Source of the DNA: Micrococcales bacterium
GTDB taxonomy: Bacteria; Actinomycetota; Actinomycetes; Actinomycetales; Cellulomonadaceae
Assembly: GCA_009777345.1 (NCBI GenBank)
Contig: WRMB01000035.1
Span: forward strand, 1 to 42,372
DNA length: 42,372 nt
Reading direction: 5' to 3'
This document shows, one piece after another, positions 16,413-24,131 of this stretch. Each line of letters begins with the position of its first letter. Position 1 is the first letter of the stretch. A model generated the notes under the pieces. That model was not told the DNA's origin. It ran no database searches and was given only the letters and a program-made list of their open reading frames with translations. The translations under genes and the position numbers were made by a program.

Positions 16413-17381
16413 TCAGCCGTTTCGGAGAGCTGCGACGAACGAGTTGGCCTCGGCCCGCACCATATCGGCCAGGGTGGCGAGCCCTTGGCGCGCGCCCATG
16501 TCGGTCCCCGTGCTGGGACCGTCCACCGCCGCCTGGACGGCGTCGACCATCGACGACATCCCGCTGACGTTGTCCACCACGGTGCTCATCGCGGACATGC
16601 TGGCCTGCGCAGCCTGCTGCATGGCTTCGACCTGCTGGTTGATGGACTCGGTCGATGCGGCGGTCTCCACGGCGAGGGTCTTGACCTCGGAGGCGACGAC
16701 GGCGAAACCCTTGCCGGCCTCGCCCGCCCGGGCGGCCTCGATAGTGGCGTTGAGGGCGAGCAGCTGGGTCTGCGAGGCGATCTTGGCTATCACCTGGACG
16801 ACCCCGTCGATCGCCTTGGCGGCCTCGACCATGTCGGAGGCGATCGAGACTGCCTCCTCGGCCTCGGTGTTGGCGTCGCTGGCCGACTGCGACAGGCTCA
16901 TAGCGGTGCTGCTGAGCTCGACAGCCGCGTCGGCGACCTGCTCGGCGACGGTCGACACGGTGGTGTTGAGCCGGTCGGCCAGCGTCAGGCGGTCGTTCGC
17001 CCCAGCGTCGATGATGGCCTGCGACTGGGACATCTGGGTGTTCGCGCCGTTGATCGCCTCGGCCCCTGAGCGGAACGCGCCCAGAAGACCAGCCGTCAGG
17101 AAGCGACGGTAGAAACGACCGTCGCTGGCGGCCTGCAGCGACGCCACAGACTCCCGGACGTAGGCGTCGGTGCGGTCGAGCAGCCGGTTGAACACCACCC
17201 GCAGCTCGACCGCCCCCGGTACCTGGTCAGCGCCCGGCACGGCGGCCACGCGCGCCTCGAAGTCGCCGACGGCGGCTCGTTCGCACGTCGCCAGCATCTC
17301 GCGCAGCACCGCGACGGCCACCTCGTCGCACTTCGCGCCCCCGTCACGACGAGCCCTGAAACCACGCCGACGAGTCGACAT
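16413..17381 (-). CDS. Soluble methyl-accepting chemotaxis protein
   Basis: A 322-aa receptor-like protein without a membrane segment. A short N-terminal region (about 1-100) is followed by a long helical signalling domain with the conserved hairpin tip [20 protein letters not shown] and the adjoining [14 protein letters not shown], the CheA/CheW contact site. ATG 17381 overlaps the stop of the upstream PAS gene as TGATG, so the two are translationally coupled; together they look like an Aer-type energy sensor split into two proteins. No cheA or cheW is in this window. The large open extension upstream of ATG 17381 is in the frame of the PAS gene's shadow and is not used. Confidence 0.9.
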   Translation of the reverse strand: MSTRRRGFRARRDGGAKCDEVAVAVLREMLATCERAAVGDFEARVAAVPGADQVPGAVELRVVFNRLLDRTDAYVRESVASLQAASDGRFYRRFLTAGLLGAFRSGAEAINGANTQMSQSQAIIDAGANDRLTLADRLNTTVSTVAEQVADAAVELSSTAMSLSQSASDANTEAEEAVSIASDMVEAAKAIDGVVQVIAKIASQTQLLALNATIEAARAGEAGKGFAVVASEVKTLAVETAASTESINQQVEAMQQAAQASMSAMSTVVDNVSGMSSMVDAVQAAVDGPSTGTDMGARQGLATLADMVRAEANSFVAALRNG

Positions 17382-17920
17382 CACTGGTCCCCCATAGCCA
17401 GAGACCAGACGAACCGGTCGTAGTCGGTGCCGCGTTCGGCGAGCATCGCGGACAGCAGGTCGCAACCTGCCTGCGCGGCCTCGTTGGCGTTCGAGTGGCG
17501 GCGCTCGGTCGCCAGCATCGTGTCGTACACCGGCTTGATCGCACGCACCGCCTGCGGGAGGGGCAGGCGCCGGTTGGAGTGGTAGCCCACCACCTGGCCG
17601 TTGGCGTCGACGCTCGGCGTGATGTGTGCCAGCACCCAGTAGTGGGCACCGTCGTGCGCCAGGTTCACCACGAACGCAAACATCTCGCGCCGGTCCTTGA
17701 TCGTGTTCCACAGCAGCCGGAACACCCCGCGCGGCATGTCCGGGTGGCGGATGATGTTGTGCGGCTCGCCGAGCATCTGCGACTCGTCGAAAGCCGACAC
17801 CCGGCAGAACACCTCGTTGGCGTACGTGATCCGTCCTTTGAGGTCCGTCTTGGTGACGATGACCTCGTCACCGCCGAACGAGCGTTCCACCCCGGTGGGG
17901 CGGGGAGCGGTAGTCTGCAT
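17381..17920 (-). CDS. PAS-domain sensor (Aer-like N-terminal half)
   Basis: A 179-aa cytoplasmic PAS protein. [25 protein letters not shown] and [36 protein letters not shown] are closely similar to the PAS domain of the aerotaxis receptor Aer and its relatives, where the N-x-I-R-H-P-D-M-P segment borders the FAD or haem pocket. A C-terminal helix links to the downstream MCP. ATG 17920 was chosen over GTG 17926 because GAGGA lies 8 nt upstream of the ATG. A FliA-like GCCGATGG lies at 17993-18000 with a weak -35. Inferred role: redox or oxygen sensing that signals through the coupled MCP. Confidence 0.88.
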   Translation of the reverse strand: MQTTAPRPTGVERSFGGDEVIVTKTDLKGRITYANEVFCRVSAFDESQMLGEPHNIIRHPDMPRGVFRLLWNTIKDRREMFAFVVNLAHDGAHYWVLAHITPSVDANGQVVGYHSNRRLPLPQAVRAIKPVYDTMLATERRHSNANEAAQAGCDLLSAMLAERGTDYDRFVWSLAMGDQ

Positions 17921-17926
17921 CGCCAC

Positions 17927-18066
17927 ATTCCTCGCGAGTCACGCATCAAGTCGATCGGGGCCTGGGCTGCGAGTCGCATGCCGCCCTCACTTCCATCGGC
18001 CACCGCGCAGCGTTTTCAAGGTACTCCTCACGATCTGGTCCCGCGCGACCGGTCGGCCGCTGGGGT
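17927..18066 (-). promoter_or_regulatory. Leader of the PAS-MCP operon, possible sigma-28 element
   Basis: No gene here. GCCGATGG at 17993-18000 (minus strand) matches 6 of 8 bases of the flagellar sigma factor -10 (GCCGATAA); the TTGA 15 nt upstream is a poor -35. Only suggestive, but it fits a chemotaxis operon. Confidence 0.3.
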
Positions 18067-18396
18067 TCAGTCCGTCGGCCACCAGACCGCTCGCCGCAGC
18101 GCCACGGCGCCACCGTCGCGGGTCAGGGGCGTGCCCTCCTCCCGCAGCCGGGCCAAGGCTTCGTCGGCGTGCGCCGCGGGCGGTCGGCCGGAGGCGTTCA
18201 CCACCCGCCACCACGGCAGGTCGGCCCCGGACCGCGCGAGCACCTGACCCACCTGCCGGGGGCCGCCGCGCACCGGTGCGCCGGTCGCGGCCAGCCGGTC
18301 GGCGACGACCTCCGCGACCAGGCCGTAGGTCGTGGCCCGGCCTGCTGGCACCGCCGCGACGACCGCACGGACCAAGTCCTGGTACTCCTCACCCAC
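18067..18396 (-). CDS. Alkyltransferase-like protein (ATL, MGMT family)
   Basis: A 109-aa DNA-repair protein of the O6-alkylguanine transferase-like family. It has the MGMT DNA-binding core (AVPAGRATTYGLVAEV, GGPRQVGQVLARS) but the active-site motif PCHRVV reads PWWRVV, with Trp62 in place of the acceptor Cys. ATLs therefore bind O6-alkylguanine without removing the alkyl group and hand the lesion to nucleotide excision repair. The GTG start has no SD; a TATCGT -10 box (18403-18408) ends 6 nt before it, which implies a leaderless mRNA. It is divergent from the Eis-like gene. Confidence 0.9.
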   Translation of the reverse strand: MGEEYQDLVRAVVAAVPAGRATTYGLVAEVVADRLAATGAPVRGGPRQVGQVLARSGADLPWWRVVNASGRPPAAHADEALARLREEGTPLTRDGGAVALRRAVWWPTD

Positions 18397-18402
18397 ATCG
18401 GC

Positions 18403-18408
18403 ACGATA
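18403..18408 (-). promoter_or_regulatory. -10 box TATCGT, leaderless start for ATL
   Basis: Minus-strand TATCGT ends 6 nt before GTG 18396 with no Shine-Dalgarno, so transcription should start at or next to the start codon. Confidence 0.55.
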
Positions 18409-18436
18409 ACTGGTCCATCCGGAGGACGGGGCGGGT

Positions 18437-18442
18437 GATAAT
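18437..18442 (+). promoter_or_regulatory. -10 box GATAAT, leaderless start for Eis-like gene
   Basis: GATAAT ends 6 nt before ATG 18449, the same arrangement as the divergent ATL gene; the two -10 boxes lie about 30 bp apart. Confidence 0.55.
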
Positions 18443-18448
18443 GGCTTG

Positions 18449-19690
18449 ATGACCGACCTGCTGCCCGAGGGCTACCGGATGTCTCCGCTCACCGCCGAGC
18501 GCGTCGGCGAGGTGCTGGAGGCAGAGAACTCCACCTACGCGCTCGCCGATCCATTCCCGTCATACCTCCCGCCGCTGGACCGGTCGTGGATGGTCGAGGC
18601 CTCTGACGGGTCGCTGGCGGCGCTGCACGCCTCCTACCCGGTCCGGCTGCCGGTGCCCGGTGGTGAGGTGCCCTCGACAGCGCTGAGCTGGGTCAGCGTC
18701 AACCCGGGGCACCGGCGGCGGGGGCTGCTGCACGCCATGGTCACCACCCACCTGGAACGCACCGCCGAACTCGGCGAGCCGGTCACGGTGCTCCAGGCCA
18801 CCGAGGAGTCGATCTACGGTCGGTTCGGCTACGGCCGGGCCGCCGACCAGCTGCAGGCCACCGTGCCGCGCAAGGCCCGGCTGCGCTACGTGCCGGACGG
18901 TGACGACCTCGACGTGACGTTCACCACCGCCGGGCCCGACGACGCCGACCTGGTCGACGCCCTGCACCGGGCCGCCGGGCGCGGCCGTCCCGGATGGTTG
19001 ACCCGGGACTCGGCCGCGCTGCGCTCCTGGGTGCTGCTCGACTGCCCGTGGTACAGCCCCCGGCCCGAACCGACGCGCCTGGTGGTGGTGCGCACCCCGG
19101 ACGGCGACCCGCGCGGCTACGCGCTGCTGCGCCGCACCCCGGCCTGGCTGCCCGAGGGCCCCCGCTTCTCCGTCGCCGTGCAGGAGGCGGTGGCGCTGGA
19201 CCTGGATGCCTACCACCGGCTGTGGTCGTTCCTGCTGGACCTGGACCTGACCGCCACCGTCCAGACCCCGGCGCTGGCGGTGGACGACCCGTTGCTGGTC
19301 TGGCTGACGGACCGCCGGGCCGCCGTCCCGCAGCTGTCGGACAACCTGTGGGTCCGGCTGGTGGACGTCGGTGCCGCCCTGGCCGCCCGGCGGTACGCCG
19401 CACCGGTGGACGTCGTGCTCGACGTGCGCGACCGGCTGCTGCCCGCCAACACCGGGCGCTGGTGGGTACGGTCGGCCGGGCCGGGCGCGGACACCAAGGC
19501 CACCCGCACCGACGGGTCCGCCGATCTGGCGCTGGACGTGCGCGAGCTGGGCGCGGTGTACCTGGGCGGTCCCCGGCTGGCCGCTCTGGTGGCCGCGGGC
19601 CTGGTCACCGAGCTGAGCCCCGGCGCCGCGGCCCGCGCCGACGCCGCCTTCGGCTGGCCGACCGCACCGCTGTGCACCTGGGAGTTCTGA
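18449..19690 (+). CDS. Eis-like GNAT N-acetyltransferase
   Basis: A 413-aa three-domain acetyltransferase of the Eis family: N-terminal GNAT, a second degenerate GNAT and a sterol-carrier-protein-like C-terminal domain. The acetyl-CoA loop is VNPGHRRRGLLHAMV and the catalytic tyrosine lies in IYGRFGYG. The protein ends in a Phe whose free carboxylate is the general base in mycobacterial Eis (CTWEF-COOH here), an unusually telling match. Family members acetylate aminoglycosides and other amines; the natural substrate here is unknown. ATG 18449 is preferred to TTG 18446 on the -10 spacing. A 19-bp duplication over its end (19674-19711) leaves the terminal Phe intact. Confidence 0.9.
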   Translation: MTDLLPEGYRMSPLTAERVGEVLEAENSTYALADPFPSYLPPLDRSWMVEASDGSLAALHASYPVRLPVPGGEVPSTALSWVSVNPGHRRRGLLHAMVTTHLERTAELGEPVTVLQATEESIYGRFGYGRAADQLQATVPRKARLRYVPDGDDLDVTFTTAGPDDADLVDALHRAAGRGRPGWLTRDSAALRSWVLLDCPWYSPRPEPTRLVVVRTPDGDPRGYALLRRTPAWLPEGPRFSVAVQEAVALDLDAYHRLWSFLLDLDLTATVQTPALAVDDPLLVWLTDRRAAVPQLSDNLWVRLVDVGAALAARRYAAPVDVVLDVRDRLLPANTGRWWVRSAGPGADTKATRTDGSADLALDVRELGAVYLGGPRLAALVAAGLVTELSPGAAARADAAFGWPTAPLCTWEF

Positions 19691-19711
19691 GCGCACCTGG
19701 GAGTTCTGAGC
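19674..19711. repeat. 19-bp perfect tandem duplication at the Eis-like gene end
   Basis: The unit GCACCTGGGAGTTCTGAGC occurs twice, at 19674-19692 and 19693-19711, covering the last codons and stop. The second copy is untranslated. Confidence 0.95.
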
Positions 19712-19788
19712 GGATCGTCACCGCGCTCTGTCACCCATCGTAGAAATTAGAAATCACGACGGGTCAACCTTCCGGCTGTTGCCCGAGG

Positions 19789-20580
19789 CTAGCTGGCGGG
19801 GACGGCGATCGTGATGTTCTGCTCGTTCCCTGGGATGTAGTACACCTCTATCACGCTACCGGGCTGGACGCGATGAAGAACGTTCTGGGGTATCGCCTTG
19901 GTGACCGTCGTGTCATAAGAGTCGCCGTGCTGCGAGCCAGCCACCCGCACGTGCAATAACATCTCGCCGCACCCGCCGACGATATTGCCCGTCGGCTGCG
20001 TGGACAGGACCACCCCTTGTGCGCGCACCCCGTTCCTGGCGATGTACAGCGACTCTTGGGTGACCTCGCCGCTCGCCAGGCGCTGGGCGTCGTACGCCTG
20101 CTGCAGCGCCGCCTGGTCCGCACTGGTCTCGATCATGATCTTCTCGGGGTTCTGGGGGTCGTACCGGAGCGGGAGCGACGCGCCTGGCTGGACCAGCGCC
20201 AGCTGGTGCAGAGGTATCACCTTGTGGTCAGAGGCGGTGACCTGCCGCCCGTCGACAGTGGTGAACTGAAGAGTCACCTCCAGCTGAGGCTGGTCATTGA
20301 TCCGCAGCCCGGTCTGCTCCGTCTCGACGACCGTCCCGATGACGAGGGGACCGGTCTTGACGTTCGCGCCGTGGCGCCGGAATGCCTTACCGAGCGAGCT
20401 GACCGTGATCAGTATCACGGCCACCACCAGCATGGCTATGGAGCTGCCGAGCACGACCGTACCCGGGCCGACGAAGGGTTCGTCGGATCCCGCGTGAAAC
20501 GTGGTCATGAATCCCCCGACAAGGAACGGCAGCCATGCAAAAATGAACAGACCCCATCCGATCTTCGCCAGTTTTTTCAT
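19789..20580 (-). CDS. DUF3592-like membrane protein
   Basis: A 263-aa protein with two N-terminal membrane helices (about residues 8-27 and 43-64) followed by a soluble part that contains two related beta-rich segments: GTVVETEQTG...VQPGASLPLRYDPQNPEKI and GVVLSTQPTG...VQPGSVIEVYYIPGNEQNI. That V-x-x-T...V-x-P-G-x-x-x-x-V-x-Y-x-P-x-N pattern is typical of DUF3592-like proteins of unknown function. The start is ATG 20580 with GAGAGGA upstream. No operon partner is evident, and no function can be assigned. Confidence 0.7.
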   Translation of the reverse strand: MKKLAKIGWGLFIFAWLPFLVGGFMTTFHAGSDEPFVGPGTVVLGSSIAMLVVAVILITVSSLGKAFRRHGANVKTGPLVIGTVVETEQTGLRINDQPQLEVTLQFTTVDGRQVTASDHKVIPLHQLALVQPGASLPLRYDPQNPEKIMIETSADQAALQQAYDAQRLASGEVTQESLYIARNGVRAQGVVLSTQPTGNIVGGCGEMLLHVRVAGSQHGDSYDTTVTKAIPQNVLHRVQPGSVIEVYYIPGNEQNITIAVPAS

Positions 20581-20820
20581 CCTGAATTATCCTCTCCACT
20601 GGTGACCCGACCCACTCTATCAGGCTGGCAAACAACACCCCTCCGGCTGCTCCAGGTTTCCACGCAGTCCACCGTAGCGTCCTCCTCTTCGTGCTCACAG
20701 CCTTTCGAGACCGTTGTGCAAGGAGGTTAGGGGGTAGCCCTGCTGTTACCGATCCCACGCCGTCGCCGGTCGGCCACGACCGAGGCACGTGATCGCCGCG
20801 GCGCGTGGCACAGTAGCCAG
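20581..20820. promoter_or_regulatory. Divergent intergenic region; -10 box for the Crp/Fnr-type gene
   Basis: 240 bp without a gene. CACAGT at 20809-20814 ends 6 nt before GTG 20821 and there is no SD, so the regulator mRNA looks leaderless. Nothing else was recognised. Confidence 0.45.
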
Positions 20821-21507
20821 GTGCGCGATGTGCTCGGACGGCTGCCGCTGTTCTCCCGGCTCGACCCTGGCCAGCTGGACCAGGTGGCCGCGGCCTGCCG
20901 ACCGGTCCGGCTGGAGCGCGGTGAGGTGCTGTTCCACGCCGGGGAGGTGGCCCCGGCGTTCTACGCGGTGGTGTCCGGGCAGGTGAAGCTGACGCTGCGC
21001 AGCGGCGATGGGGCCGAGAAGATCCTCGAGCTGATCCGGGCCGGGGAGACCTTTGGCGAGGCCGTGGTGTTCGTGGGGCAGCGCTACCCGGTGACCGCCA
21101 CCGGGCTGGTCGGCTCGCACCTGCTGCGCATCGGCGCCGATGTCGTCACCGACCTGGTGGACCACGACCCGACGTTCGCCCGGCGGCTGCTGGCCGGGAT
21201 GTCGGTGCGGCTGCACACCCTGGTCCGCGACGTCGCGGCCGTCACCCTGTGGTCGAGCCGTCAGCGGGTGGTCGGGTTCCTGCTCGGCCTGGCCGGGGAA
21301 GACCCCGGACCGGGTACCGTCGTGCGGCTGCCCGCTACCAAGGCGGTGCTCGCCTCCCGTCTGAGCCTCACCCCGGAGACGTTCTCCCGGACCCTGCGCG
21401 AGCTGTCCGACGCCGGGCTGGTCGAGGTGCACGGCGCCCAGATCGTCCTGCCCGACCCCGCGGCGCTGACCCTGGCCGCCGGACCTGATCTCAGCACACC
21501 CGACTGA
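20821..21507 (+). CDS. Crp/Fnr-family regulator, DNR-like
   Basis: A 228-aa transcription factor. Residues ~10-110 form a cyclic-nucleotide-type beta barrel (GEVLFHAGEVAPAFYAVVSGQVKL), then a dimer helix and a winged helix-turn-helix. The recognition helix reads LTPETFSRTLREL: Glu186, Ser189 and Arg190 are the E-x-x-S-R set that in FNR/DNR reads TTGAT half-sites (CRP has R-E-x-x-x-R instead). The N-terminal FNR cysteines are absent, so it is not an iron-sulfur oxygen sensor. Similarity of the recognition region to the haem/NO-sensing regulator DNR, plus the TTGAT-type box before hcp, suggests it controls hcp-hcr. Confidence 0.88.
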   Translation: MRDVLGRLPLFSRLDPGQLDQVAAACRPVRLERGEVLFHAGEVAPAFYAVVSGQVKLTLRSGDGAEKILELIRAGETFGEAVVFVGQRYPVTATGLVGSHLLRIGADVVTDLVDHDPTFARRLLAGMSVRLHTLVRDVAAVTLWSSRQRVVGFLLGLAGEDPGPGTVVRLPATKAVLASRLSLTPETFSRTLRELSDAGLVEVHGAQIVLPDPAALTLAAGPDLSTPD

Positions 21508-21525
21508 GACAGAAGAGCGGCGTTA

Positions 21526-21551
21526 TATGATATGATGTCATGTATGACATC
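21526..21551 (+). promoter_or_regulatory. Promoter -10 and operator palindrome of vapBC-2
   Basis: The -10 TATGAT (21526-21531) is followed by GATGTCAT-GT-ATGACATC (21534-21551), a perfect 8-bp inverted repeat with a 2-bp centre. The right arm contains ATG 21544, the likely antitoxin start, so a bound repressor would cover the transcription and translation start together. Confidence 0.65.
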
Positions 21552-21828
21552 TCCTGATGCCCCTCCCGAGATCGGGCACGGGCCGACCCGCCCGGTCACC
21601 GTGACGCTGACCGAAGGGACCCTGGTCGCCGTCCGACAGGCGGCCGGGCCCCGCGGCACGTCGTCCCTGGTAGAGCAGGCGCTGCAGCGCGAGCTGCGCC
21701 GCTTGGCGCTGCAGCGCCTGGTCGACGGCTACGAGCAGGAGCACGGTCCGATCTCCGACCGGGAGGTGGCCACCCAGATGGCCCGGCTGGCCCGTGTCCG
21801 GCAGGAGGCAGCCGATGGTGCTGCTTGA
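21544..21828 (+). CDS. vapB: VapB-like antitoxin (copy 2)
   Basis: A 94-aa antitoxin from ATG 21544; ATG 21532 and 21535 are also in frame. The N-terminal DNA-binding part reads RPVTVTLTEGTLVAVRQAA and the helical tail LVDGYEQEHGPISDREVATQMARLARVR is typical of antitoxins of PIN toxins. There is no obvious SD; the start lies inside the operator palindrome. The next gene overlaps its end by 14 nt. Its family is inferred from size, position before a PIN toxin and the operator; the sequence itself is divergent. Confidence 0.75.
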   Translation: MTSPDAPPEIGHGPTRPVTVTLTEGTLVAVRQAAGPRGTSSLVEQALQRELRRLALQRLVDGYEQEHGPISDREVATQMARLARVRQEAADGAA

Positions 21829-22204
21829 CGCCGAAGGTGTCTCCGGACTGATCCGGCAGGACCGGTCCACCTTCGCCCTGGTCAAGGGGCTGGCCCAGTC
21901 TGGCGAGACGGTGGCGGTCTCGGCCGCGACCCTGGTCGAGGGCGTCAACCCGGCGTGGGCCCCCGCGGCCGTGCGCTGGGCGGTCTCCGGGCTGGAGGTC
22001 ATCGACGCGACCCGCGCCGTGGCCTTCGAGGCCACCACCCTGCTCCGCAGCTCAGGCCGCCACGGTCACAAGCACGCCATGGATGCGATCGTCTGCGCCA
22101 CCGCCCTGCTGGCCGACGAACCCACGACCATCGTCACCAGCGACCCCGACGATATCGGTACCCTCGTCGGGGACCAGCCTCAGGTGACAGTTCTCGCCGT
22201 CTGA
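21815..22204 (+). CDS. vapC: PIN-domain toxin VapC (copy 2)
   Basis: A 129-aa PIN endoribonuclease. The acidic cluster is Asp5 (MVLLDAEG), Glu42 (TLVEG), Asp90 (KHAMDAIVCATALL) and Asp110/113 (IVTSDPDDI). ATG 21815 was chosen over the longer frame because GGAGG lies 7 nt upstream and the PIN fold begins immediately. It overlaps the antitoxin gene by 14 nt, so translation is coupled. It converges on cysE. Confidence 0.88.
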   Translation: MVLLDAEGVSGLIRQDRSTFALVKGLAQSGETVAVSAATLVEGVNPAWAPAAVRWAVSGLEVIDATRAVAFEATTLLRSSGRHGHKHAMDAIVCATALLADEPTTIVTSDPDDIGTLVGDQPQVTVLAV

Positions 22205-22237
22205 CCAGACTGCCGGACGAACCAGACTGCCGGACGA
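22204..22237. repeat. 17-bp perfect tandem duplication between vapC-2 and cysE
   Basis: The unit ACCAGACTGCCGGACGA is repeated head to tail at 22204-22220 and 22221-22237, filling the gap between the two convergent stop codons. CTGACC and GGTCAG flank it and could form a weak hairpin. Confidence 0.95.
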
Positions 22238-22243
22238 ACCCGG

Positions 22244-22858
22244 TCAGATGTAGAGCGCCGGGTCGTCCATCGTGCCGAACGGTCGGTGCTTGACCCGGAT
22301 CTTCGCGGGTACGCCGACGGCGGCGGCGCCCGGCGGCACGTCGTGCAGGACCACGGCGTTGGCGCCGATCCGGGCGTCGTCGCCGATCCGCAGCGGACCG
22401 AGCACCTTGGCCCCGGCGCCGATGACGACGCGGTTGCCGAGCGTGGGGTGGCGCTTGCCCTTGCGCATGGACGTCCCGCCCAGGGTCGAGCCGTGGAAGA
22501 TCACGCAGTCGTCGCCGACCTCGGCTGTCTCGCCGATGACCACGCCCGAGCCGTGGTCGATGAAGAAGCGGCGGCCCAGCCGGGCGCCGGGGTGGATCTC
22601 CACCCCGGTGCCCGCCCGGACCAGCTGGGACAGCAGCCGCGCGGGCAGCTTCAGCTGGCGACGCCACAGGGCGTGCGCGGCCCGGTACCCCCAGACCGCG
22701 TGCACCCCGGCGTAGCCCAGGGCGACCTCCAGGTGGTTGCGCGCGGCGGGGTCGTGGTCGACCGCCGCCTGGAGGTCCTCGCGCAGGACCTCCAGGAACG
22801 ACGGGTGGGCAGCCCCGCGGGTCGTGCCCGCGGTCCTCGTCTGGGTGCCGGTGGGCAT
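22244..22858 (-). CDS. cysE: Serine O-acetyltransferase
   Basis: First enzyme of cysteine synthesis: serine + acetyl-CoA gives O-acetylserine. The 204-aa product has the EpsC/CysE layout: N-terminal helices ([21 protein letters not shown]) and a left-handed beta-helix of hexapeptide repeats ([44 protein letters not shown]), with the catalytic His and Asp in [12 protein letters not shown]. It ends in isoleucine (PALYI); in other bacteria the C-terminal Ile inserts into the CysK active site to form the cysteine synthase complex, which fits its coupling to cysK (1-nt gap). Likely controlled with cysK by the Cys-rich leader. Confidence 0.96.
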   Translation of the reverse strand: MPTGTQTRTAGTTRGAAHPSFLEVLREDLQAAVDHDPAARNHLEVALGYAGVHAVWGYRAAHALWRRQLKLPARLLSQLVRAGTGVEIHPGARLGRRFFIDHGSGVVIGETAEVGDDCVIFHGSTLGGTSMRKGKRHPTLGNRVVIGAGAKVLGPLRIGDDARIGANAVVLHDVPPGAAAVGVPAKIRVKHRPFGTMDDPALYI

Positions 22859-22859
22859 G

Positions 22860-23798
22860 TCAGTGGTCCATCAGGTCGGAGTACAGCACGGTGGACAGGT
22901 AGCGCTCGCCGAACGACGGCACGATCACCACGATGAGCCGCCCGGCGTTCTCCGGGCGCTGGGCCAGCAGCGTCGCCGCGTGCAGTGCCGCACCGGACGA
23001 GAGGCCGACGAGCAGCCCCTCCTCGACGGCGGCGCGGCGGGCCACGGCCACCGCGGTGTCGCCGGGGACGTCGACGATCTCGTCGTACACGCTGGTGTCG
23101 AGGACCTCGGGGACGAAGTTCGCGCCGATGCCCTGGATCTGGTGCGGTCCCGGCTGCCCGCCGGTCAGGACCGGCGACTCGGCCGGCTCCACCCCGACGA
23201 TCCGCACCGACGGCTTGCGCGACTTGAGCACCTGACCCACCCCGGTGATGGTGCCACCGGTGCCGATGCCGGCCACGAGGACGTCCACGGCGCCGTCGGT
23301 GTCGGCCCAGATCTCCTCGGCGGTGGTGGCCCGGTGGACCGCCGGGTTGGCTGCGTTGGCGAACTGCCGGGCGAGCACGGCACCCGGATGCTCGGCGGCG
23401 ATCTGCTCCGCACGGGTGACAGCGCCCTTCATCCCGTCCGCGCCGGGGGTCAGCACCAGCTCGGCGCCGAACGCGCGCAGCAGGGCCCGGCGTTCGACGG
23501 ACATCGACTCGGGCATGGTCAGCACCACCCGGTAGCCGCGGACGGCACCGACGAAGGCCAGCGCTATACCGGTGTTGCCGCTGGTGGCCTCGACGATCGT
23601 GCCGCCCGGAGGCAGCTCGCCCGACTTCTCCGCGGCGTCGACGACAGCGACACCGATCCGGTCTTTCACCGACCCGGAGGGGTTGTAGAACTCCAGCTTG
23701 GCGACCACCGTCGCGGGGGCGCCGTCGGTGATCCGGTTGATCTTGACCAGGGGGGTTCGTCCGACGATCTGGGTGGCGTCGTCGTAGATTCGGGACAT
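22860..23798 (-). CDS. cysK: Cysteine synthase A (O-acetylserine sulfhydrylase)
   Basis: PLP enzyme that makes cysteine from O-acetylserine and sulfide. The 312-aa product has the PLP lysine Lys45 in NPSGSVKDR, the substrate loop [10 protein letters not shown] (from Thr72), the phosphate-cup glycines [12 protein letters not shown] and the C-terminal SSGAALHAA. It lies first in the cysK-cysE operon. ATG 23798 has a TAGGAG Shine-Dalgarno at 23805-23810. The ~240-nt leader encodes a Cys-rich peptide and mutually placed inverted repeats, so expression is probably tuned to cysteine supply. Confidence 0.97.
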   Translation of the reverse strand: MSRIYDDATQIVGRTPLVKINRITDGAPATVVAKLEFYNPSGSVKDRIGVAVVDAAEKSGELPPGGTIVEATSGNTGIALAFVGAVRGYRVVLTMPESMSVERRALLRAFGAELVLTPGADGMKGAVTRAEQIAAEHPGAVLARQFANAANPAVHRATTAEEIWADTDGAVDVLVAGIGTGGTITGVGQVLKSRKPSVRIVGVEPAESPVLTGGQPGPHQIQGIGANFVPEVLDTSVYDEIVDVPGDTAVAVARRAAVEEGLLVGLSSGAALHAATLLAQRPENAGRLIVVIVPSFGERYLSTVLYSDLMDH

Positions 23799-23903
23799 GG
23801 TTGCTCCTAGGACGTGAGGGTTGGCGGTACCAGGCGGACGGAGCGAGCGCTGATCAACGCAACCGGGCGAATCCCCAGGTCAACGCAGTAGCGACCAGCG
23901 CTC
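23799..23903 (-). promoter_or_regulatory. Attenuator-like pairing region between leader peptide and cysK
   Basis: On the transcript, GAGCGCTG (23896-23903), which starts in the leader-peptide stop codon, is exactly complementary to CAGCGCTC (23845-23852). Separately GGTTGC (23859-23864) is complementary to GCAACC (23799-23804), the six bases between the cysK Shine-Dalgarno and its ATG. A ribosome delayed on the Cys codons would cover the first arm. Whether this sequesters or frees the cysK start needs folding; no clear U-tract terminator is present, so translational control is more likely. Confidence 0.55.
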
Positions 23904-23992
23904 TACGGACAGCCGCAACAGGAGCAGGCGCCGACGGGCAGGCTGACGGACGGGGACGGCGGCACCGCTGCCGCTGTGACGACCTCCGTCAC
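23903..23992 (-). CDS. Cys-rich leader peptide upstream of cysK
   Basis: A 29-codon reading frame with its own GTG start (23992) and AGAGG Shine-Dalgarno at 24000-24004, 7 nt away. The peptide ends GACSCCGCP: four of its last seven residues are Cys (positions 23, 25, 26, 28), followed directly by the stop. Cys is the rarest residue in such genomes, so this is not a chance composition. It lies between a TATAAT promoter and cysK. Cys-rich upstream ORFs that sense cysteine supply by ribosome stalling have been described in mycobacteria; I infer the same role here. Confidence 0.75.
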   Translation of the reverse strand: MTEVVTAAAVPPSPSVSLPVGACSCCGCP

Positions 23993-24044
23993 CAGAATTC
24001 CTCTCGCTTCCTGCGGATCGCCCGATTTCGGGCATCGGCGCACA

Positions 24045-24050
24045 ATTATA
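24045..24050 (-). promoter_or_regulatory. TATAAT -10 box of the leader-cysK-cysE operon
   Basis: A perfect minus-strand TATAAT (24050 to 24045); the -35 (TGGCGT, 24068-24073) is weak. The predicted start near 24038 leaves ~46 nt before the leader peptide. A GCCCGA/TCGGGC dyad at 24020-24033 lies in that leader and may be an operator. Confidence 0.6.
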
Positions 24051-24131
24051 GACGTATCGCGTCGAGAACGCCAGGCGGTGGGTGTTTTCAGCCGTGTCGT
24101 GCGCGTCAGCCGGGTGTCACACTGGAAAGGT

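Noticed and set aside
23976..24131. N-terminal extension of the GGDEF-EAL frame
   Set aside because: It covers the cysK promoter and leader on the other strand; no ribosome site, and a -10-like box sits just before ATG 24132.
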